NCBI GenBank assembly: GCA_902783405.1 | Contig: CACZQZ010000071.1 | Location: 1-9,631 of the forward strand | DNA length: 9,631 nt | Reading direction: 5' to 3' | Source of the DNA: an uncultured Erysipelotrichaceae bacterium | GTDB taxonomy: Bacteria; Bacillota_I; Bacilli_A; RF39; UBA660 | Part shown: piece after piece, positions 5,526 through 9,631 of the stretch | How the letters are laid out: every line of letters begins with the position of its first letter | Numbering within the stretch: position 1 is the stretch's first letter | Made by a program: the position numbers and the translations under genes | Notes under the pieces: generated by a model | Seen by the model: only the letters and a program-made list of their open reading frames with translations | Database searches by the model: none | What the model was told of the DNA's origin: nothing

Positions 5526-6857
5526 ATGATTTCGGTATTATCTACAGTTACATGTGATTCATCAGCTACTTTAGAATTACTTTTAATTATAAAAACTGTT
5601 CTTCAAATAATTTGCATAACAGTACCAATTATACTAATTATTTCATGCATGATTAGTGTTATTAAAACAGTAACTAGTTTTAATCCTGATTTGAGTAAAT
5701 TGTGGAAAAATTTGCTTACCAAAATTATAATAGCGGCACTTGTTTTTTATGTTCCAACAATCGTTAATTTTGTTATGGACATGGTTGATGGAATAAAATT
5801 AAATAAAAGTAGTTGTTGGAGCGAGGCTACAAGAGAAAACATTAAAATAAAGCAAGCAAAAGAAGAGGCTGAAAGGAAAGAAAAAGATAAAAAGACACAG
5901 GAAGAACTTGAAAAACAAAAAGACAAATCTGGGGGAAATATGAGTTATGCTAAAACATTTAAACTCCAAAATAATAATATCTTTCTTGGTCATTATAAAA
6001 AAAAGATTAATATTTTCAATATTGTTATTACTGATAATAATGGAGGAACTTTAAGTAATAATGACTTTACATTTAAATCTCAAAATCCGGCGATTGCAGG
6101 GGTATCTTCGGGTGGAACAATTACTGCTAAATTTGGAGGAACCACAACTGTTACTGTTACGTCAAAGCAAAATACTGGTGATAGTGCTAGTATAAATGTA
6201 AATGTTATTCAGTCTATTTATTCTAATGCAAAGACAAAAAAGGCATTAAGTTTAACAAACGTTAAAACAGGAAAAAAAGAAAATATCGCAAAAGGAACAA
6301 CAGGAGTTTTAAATGGAATTTGTAGATCTGGTTTTTGTAATACAAGTTACATGCATGGTGATATTCTTAAAATTGGAGAGAATTATTATTATGTTTCTAA
6401 TAAGGATGTTGAGTCAAAATCATATTCGATTGCACCACAATATAGCAACGAAGTGGCAGAAGGATTTGTAAACTTTAATGGATTTAAGAGTCCAAATGGT
6501 TATTTGTTTTGGTCTGGTCACGGTTCACAAGTTGGATATTTATTTCAAGGATCACAAGGTAATTGGAAACTTTATAAAACTTTTGATATTAATAGTGGGG
6601 ATGCTTTAGGTTTTTATACAAAAGAACATTCTTCAACTGGTGTTCATCTTGGTGGTTTTATCATGGGTTCTTATGATACTGGAGCACGATCTTATCCTAT
6701 TATTCATAAAGGAAACAGTGGAAATGTTTTTCATGCTTTTGGGGATAAATCACATATTCCTAAAAGTCATGGTTGTACGAGATTTACTTCTAAGGGATTT
6801 AAAGAACTTAAAAATCTTAATAAAACAATAAAAGGATGTAAAATAATTGAATTTTAG
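5526..6857 (+). CDS. membrane-anchored L,D-transpeptidase (YkuD) with Ig-like domain, 443 aa
   Basis: Domains in order: two membrane helices (residues about 17-45 and 63-88) with a short basic loop between, an arrangement like VirB2/TrbC pilin-type proteins; a charged coiled coil (about 105-135, AKEEAERKEKDKKTQEELEK); a bacterial Ig-like Big2-type domain (about 150-228, with FKSQNPAIAGVSSGGTITAK and TTTVTVTSKQN); a linker domain with a C266-X4-C271 pair (about 238-295); and a C-terminal YkuD catalytic domain (about 325-443). The catalytic domain has VFHAFG (H403) and SHGCTRF (414-420, catalytic C417 and R419), matching the Hx(n)SHGCxR signature. Such enzymes form 3-3 peptidoglycan crosslinks or attach proteins via a cysteine acyl-enzyme. 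The basic inter-helix loop predicts a cytosolic loop with both ends outside, placing the catalytic domain at the wall. It heads a unit with the next gene 11 bases on. Catalytic call strong; pilin likeness tentative. Confidence 0.88.
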   Translation: MISVLSTVTCDSSATLELLLIIKTVLQIICITVPIILIISCMISVIKTVTSFNPDLSKLWKNLLTKIIIAALVFYVPTIVNFVMDMVDGIKLNKSSCWSEATRENIKIKQAKEEAERKEKDKKTQEELEKQKDKSGGNMSYAKTFKLQNNNIFLGHYKKKINIFNIVITDNNGGTLSNNDFTFKSQNPAIAGVSSGGTITAKFGGTTTVTVTSKQNTGDSASINVNVIQSIYSNAKTKKALSLTNVKTGKKENIAKGTTGVLNGICRSGFCNTSYMHGDILKIGENYYYVSNKDVESKSYSIAPQYSNEVAEGFVNFNGFKSPNGYLFWSGHGSQVGYLFQGSQGNWKLYKTFDINSGDALGFYTKEHSSTGVHLGGFIMGSYDTGARSYPIIHKGNSGNVFHAFGDKSHIPKSHGCTRFTSKGFKELKNLNKTIKGCKIIEF

Positions 6858-6858
6858 C

Positions 6859-6864
6859 GGTGAT
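6859..6864 (+). promoter_or_regulatory. ribosome binding site that decides the start of the 261-aa gene
   Basis: GGTGAT four bases before ATG 6869. An in-frame GTG at 6860 lies inside the site, so the ATG is chosen. Confidence 0.7.
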
Positions 6865-6868
6865 TTTT

Positions 6869-7654
6869 ATGGAAAAAAAATGGAAAATTGTTATAACTAA
6901 TTTTTTAATATTTATCATTTTATCAATTATATTATTCTTCTATTTTTCTAGCAAAAATAGTCTTAAAAAAATAGTTGAAGAAAATCGTAAAAAATGGGAT
7001 CTTTTAGCTTTACAAAATACACTAGAAGATGGAGACTATATGGGAAAACTATATGAAAAATCGTATGTATCTACATCTTTTCAAAAAGATTTTATGACAG
7101 TTTTAGCAATTAATTATTATATGAACCGTGATGGAAATTTCTACGAAGATGAAAATATGATAGATTTTGATACTTTTAAAAAAACAGTTTCTATACAAGA
7201 ATTTAATGAAATTGTAAAACAGATGTTAGGGCCAGATGTTCCACTTGAAATAGAAGATATAGAATATGGCTGTGGTGTAAGTTTAAAGAAAAATGGTAAT
7301 AATTATATAATTACGTCATCTATCCCAGATGTTTGTGGTGTGTCTACTGCACATGATGAATTTTATATATCACATATTTCCAATTATTATAAAAAAAATA
7401 GTGACATTATCATTCATTTTAAAGTAGGATACATTAAATTAAATACGGTATTTGATGAATATAGTAGTGAGGATGTAGCATATGAGCTATACACTGATAA
7501 AACAAAGAAAAATATGCTTGAAAAAGATTATGATGCTGATTGCGTTAATACTGATGGAGAAAAAAAATGCTATGAAAAATTGTTAGATTATGAAGTTACT
7601 TTGAAAAAAGCAAGTGATGGAAAATATTACTTTTATCAAATCAGCAAAATATAA
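6869..7654 (+). CDS. N-terminally membrane-anchored hypothetical protein with four cysteines, 261 aa
   Basis: No family is recognised. A short basic start (MEKKWK) and one hydrophobic segment (residues about 8-27, VITNFLIFIILSIILFFYF) make a signal anchor with the rest of the protein outside. The outer part starts with a charged helix (LKKIVEENRKKWDLLALQN) and continues as mixed helix and sheet. It has exactly four cysteines, in EYGCGVS, PDVCGVS, YDADCVN and EKKCYEK, which could make two disulfides outside the cell. The ends of the strands (YIITSS, IIIHFKVGYIKL, YEVTLKKASDGKYYFYQIS) look like a sheet domain of the NTF2/cystatin type, by pattern only. It starts 11 bases after the L,D-transpeptidase stop, so the two are surely co-transcribed and probably work at the same site; a partner or regulator role is inference. 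Confidence 0.75.
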   Translation: MEKKWKIVITNFLIFIILSIILFFYFSSKNSLKKIVEENRKKWDLLALQNTLEDGDYMGKLYEKSYVSTSFQKDFMTVLAINYYMNRDGNFYEDENMIDFDTFKKTVSIQEFNEIVKQMLGPDVPLEIEDIEYGCGVSLKKNGNNYIITSSIPDVCGVSTAHDEFYISHISNYYKKNSDIIIHFKVGYIKLNTVFDEYSSEDVAYELYTDKTKKNMLEKDYDADCVNTDGEKKCYEKLLDYEVTLKKASDGKYYFYQISKI

Positions 7655-7676
7655 AATAATAGAAAGAAGGAATTCT

Positions 7677-8957
7677 ATGCAAAATATAAAACTTAGGAAT
7701 GTAAAAGGAACTTTTGATTTTACTCCTAATGAACAAAGAATTAGAAATTACATACAAGATACATTAAAAGAAATTTTCGAAGAATATGGTTATGAACCAT
7801 TAGAAACGCCAACGCTTTGTTATTATGATGTGCTAGCTAGTAAATATGGGGCAGGAGCAGAAATATTAAAAGAAGTTTATAAATTAAAAGATCAGGGAGA
7901 AAGAGATTTAGCGCTTCGTTATGATTTGACAGTTCCTTTTGCTAGATTTACAGCAATGCAAAAAGATTTAAAACTTCCATTCAAACGTTATGAGATTGGA
8001 AAAGTATTTAGAGATGGCCCTGTGAAAGTAGGTAGAAATAGAGAATTTATCCAATGTGATGTTGATGTTATCGGTGTAAAAGATATGATGATTGACGCTG
8101 AATTTATGGATCTTTATGTGAAAGCTTTTGAAAAATTAGATATTGATATTATTATCGAATATAACAATAAAAAATTAATGAATGGTATTATTAAAGAAAT
8201 AACAGGTGAAGATAAGATAAATGAAGTAGTAACCATTGTAGATAAATTTAAGAAAATGCATAAAGAAGAATTAAATAAAGAATTTAAAAATATTGGATTA
8301 AGTGATGATAATATTGAATCATTATATACTGATTTTTCTTTATCTTTAGAAGATTTACAAAAAAAATATCCAAATAATAATCTTATTTTAGAAGGAATTA
8401 AAGAAATAAAAGAAGTAGAAGACTATTTAGATGCTTTAAAAATTAAAGATAAAACTGTTTTTACACCAACATTAGCTAGGGGACACAATATCTATACTGG
8501 AACAGTATTTGAAGTATTTGCTCAAAATAGTAAGATTACATCTAGTATTGGTGGAGGGGGAAGGTATGATAAAATTATTACTAACTTCATTAATGATGGT
8601 ACAGAGTATCCTGCTTCAGGAATTAGTTTTGGATTAGAAACAATTTATGAAATTTTAAAAGAAAGAATGGAACATAAGTCAGGCATAGATATTTTAATTG
8701 TGCCTATAAATACGAAAAAGGAAAGCTTAGTACTTGCTAGTAAACTTAGAAAATTAGGATATAAAGTTGATTTAATTTATAATAACAGAAAATTAAATAA
8801 AATTTTAAATAGTGCTAATAAAGAAAAAATCCCATATGTTATTATTTTGGGTGATGAAGAAGTAAAACAAAATATTTTTAAAATTAAAAATATGAATAGT
8901 GGTGAAGAAAGAGAATATTTATTAGAAAATGTTGAAGAAGTAGTTAACGATATATAG
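7677..8957 (+). CDS. hisS: histidyl-tRNA synthetase, 426 aa
   Basis: This enzyme charges tRNA-His with histidine in the cytosol. The start is ATG 7677, with AGAAGG at 7665-7670; a start further upstream at 7614 lacks a site and overlaps the previous gene. The protein begins MQNIKLRNVKGTFDF, the usual HisRS KGTxD start. Motif 1 lies around GYEPLETPT (38-46), motif 2 at FKRYEIGKVFRDG (102-114, with R112), and QCDVD (126-130) follows. The histidine-specific motif is LARGHNIYTGTVFEVF (267-281 region, R268), then GGGGRYDKI (292-300) and motif 3 PASGISFGLE (312-321). The anticodon-binding domain covers about 336-426. Length is normal. It starts 22 bases after the preceding gene with no terminator or T-box leader, so it seems to be read through from the wall genes or from an unseen promoter. 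Confidence 0.97.
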   Translation: MQNIKLRNVKGTFDFTPNEQRIRNYIQDTLKEIFEEYGYEPLETPTLCYYDVLASKYGAGAEILKEVYKLKDQGERDLALRYDLTVPFARFTAMQKDLKLPFKRYEIGKVFRDGPVKVGRNREFIQCDVDVIGVKDMMIDAEFMDLYVKAFEKLDIDIIIEYNNKKLMNGIIKEITGEDKINEVVTIVDKFKKMHKEELNKEFKNIGLSDDNIESLYTDFSLSLEDLQKKYPNNNLILEGIKEIKEVEDYLDALKIKDKTVFTPTLARGHNIYTGTVFEVFAQNSKITSSIGGGGRYDKIITNFINDGTEYPASGISFGLETIYEILKERMEHKSGIDILIVPINTKKESLVLASKLRKLGYKVDLIYNNRKLNKILNSANKEKIPYVIILGDEEVKQNIFKIKNMNSGEEREYLLENVEEVVNDI

Positions 8958-8960
8958 AAA

Positions 8961-8966
8961 GAGGGA
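8961..8966 (+). promoter_or_regulatory. ribosome binding site favouring GTG 8972
   Basis: GAGGGA lies five bases before GTG 8972 but only two before the in-frame TTG at 8969, so the GTG is the better start. Confidence 0.6.
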
Positions 8967-8971
8967 TATTG

Positions 8972-9457
8972 GTGAATATAAATTTACATACATTGGTTTT
9001 AGAAACATTTGATTCAAATAATATATCTCATCTTAAATTAATGAAAGATTTATTAAAAGAAAAGAAAATCATTCATACATTAGATAGAAAAAATAATAGT
9101 GATCCATTTAATATTCCATATATCATTTTGTTAAACAATAAAATGATAGGGTATATGTATTTATTACAAAATAAAAATGATGAAGTTTTATTGGAGTATG
9201 CTATTTTACAAAATCAAAATAAGAAAAAATATCATGAAATATTGCTCAGAGAAGTAACCGATTATTTATCTAATTTTGAAGACATAAAACGTTTTAACAT
9301 TAACGTTGATTTATCTAATCTAAAGAAATTACGAACTACTTTAGAATGTGGATATGATCCTGATTATGAAGACTATGAAAATAAAAACTATCCAGGAAAA
9401 ATGATTCTTAGAAGAAAAAATCCTAATTATATACAGGAAGGTGAAGAAAATGAATGA
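8972..9457 (+). CDS. GNAT-like acetyltransferase-related protein, 161 aa
   Basis: The length and order of elements suit a GNAT N-acetyltransferase. A first strand and helix (LHTLVLETFD, then ISHLKLMKDLL) lead to a strand pair IPYIILLNNKMIGYMYLLQN (like the IG-x-(I/V) strand 3). Next comes a central strand VLLEYAILQNQNKKKYHEIL in the acetyl-CoA binding position. Last come NVDLSNLKKLRTTLECGYDP, matching the usual N-x-(S/N)-x-(K/R)-(L/V)-x-E-K-x-GF end. The Q/RxxGxG/A acetyl-CoA loop is not canonical (QNQNKKKYHEILL), so activity or substrate is uncertain. It starts 14 bases after hisS and overlaps the next gene by eight bases, so the three are one operon. A non-catalytic GNAT-fold protein is the alternative. 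Confidence 0.6.
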   Translation: MNINLHTLVLETFDSNNISHLKLMKDLLKEKKIIHTLDRKNNSDPFNIPYIILLNNKMIGYMYLLQNKNDEVLLEYAILQNQNKKKYHEILLREVTDYLSNFEDIKRFNINVDLSNLKKLRTTLECGYDPDYEDYENKNYPGKMILRRKNPNYIQEGEENE

Positions 9458-9631
9458 AATCAGTAGTGCTGAATCAAAACTAAAAGATATATTTGATAAA
9501 ATTGATGATATTTGTTTTTTTAATAGTGAAAAAGTATTGAGTGCTTTTAGAGAAAATAGAATATCTGAAATTCATTTTAATTCAACAACTGGATATGGAT
9601 ATAATGATATAGGAAGAGACGCTATTGAAAA
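9450..9631 (+). CDS. methionine gamma-lyase / aluminium-resistance family protein, 3'-truncated by window edge
   Basis: About 60 residues are visible. The frame starts with ATG 9450, seven bases after the AGGAAGGTG at 9434-9442, and overlaps the GNAT-like gene by eight bases. The protein begins MNEISSAESKLKDIFDKID. It continues with EKVLSAFRENRISEIHFNST followed by TGYGYNDIGRDAIE, the strongly conserved start of the YnbB-type family (called cystathionine beta-lyase family involved in aluminium resistance, or methionine gamma-lyase family). These are PLP-dependent enzymes of the Cys/Met metabolism fold. The PLP lysine lies outside the window, so catalytic residues cannot be checked. Overlap suggests translational coupling. 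Confidence 0.85.
   Translation, partial: MNEISSAESKLKDIFDKIDDICFFNSEKVLSAFRENRISEIHFNSTTGYGYNDIGRDAIE

Noticed and set aside
5799..5993. Minus-strand frame of 64 codons rich in phenylalanine
   Set aside because: It is the complement of the lysine-rich coiled coil of the L,D-transpeptidase; the phenylalanines are reversed lysine codons.
6640..6831. Plus-strand frame of 63 codons in another frame
   Set aside because: It overlaps the catalytic YkuD region, whose motifs are intact in the main frame.
7614..7616. ATG as start of hisS
   Set aside because: It overlaps the upstream gene and lacks a ribosome site; ATG 7677 gives the standard HisRS N-terminus.
7655..7676. T-box leader for hisS
   Set aside because: Only 22 non-coding bases precede hisS, far too short for a T-box.

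Overview
The window is a strongly AT-rich bacterial chromosome segment with tightly packed genes, Shine-Dalgarno sites of the AGGAGG or GGTGA type, and TAA, TAG and TGA all used as stops with TGG for tryptophan. That means the standard bacterial code, not the Mycoplasma code. A CotY/CotZ-type spore coat protein, a DUF3603 protein, a UPF0316 protein and a clostridial/bacillar style hisS point to a low-GC Firmicute (Bacillota). It may be one of the uncultured gut Bacilli (RF39-like) or a relative; that placement is inference.

Layout, left to right. (1) 1-1059, plus strand: the 5'-truncated end of a DUF368 membrane protein (undecaprenyl-phosphate translocase family) and a 104-residue unknown protein. 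(2) 1060-2164, minus strand: a 58-residue basic protein with its own promoter, then uppP, the undecaprenyl-diphosphate phosphatase, which reads leftward and ends in a clear hairpin terminator. (3) 2251-3070, plus strand: a two-gene unit of a small two-helix membrane protein and a DUF3603 protein. (4) 3076-3585, minus strand: a UPF0316/DUF2179 membrane protein convergent with the previous unit. (5) 3684-4241, plus strand: a lipoprotein of unknown function. (6) 4388-5380: a divergent pair of a cysteine-rich CotY/CotZ spore coat protein (minus) and a cytosolic triple-LysM protein (plus), probably a spore surface module. (7) 5526-9631, plus strand: a run without visible internal terminators. It holds a membrane-anchored, Ig-domain L,D-transpeptidase of unusual architecture, an unknown anchored protein with four cysteines, hisS, a GNAT-like protein, and the start of a methionine gamma-lyase/aluminium-resistance family gene.

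How it fits together: most recognisable genes concern the cell envelope or spore envelope. The DUF368 protein and UppP both act in recycling the undecaprenyl lipid carrier. The L,D-transpeptidase would crosslink or modify peptidoglycan outside the membrane. The LysM protein should bind peptidoglycan, and CotY/Z-type proteins build the outer spore crust or exosporium. The most interesting unit is the L,D-transpeptidase, with a two-helix pilin-like N-terminus and a Big-type Ig domain, together with its four-cysteine partner just upstream of hisS. No CRISPR array, rRNA, tRNA, insertion sequence or prophage signature was seen, and no stretch over about 300 bases lacks a gene.
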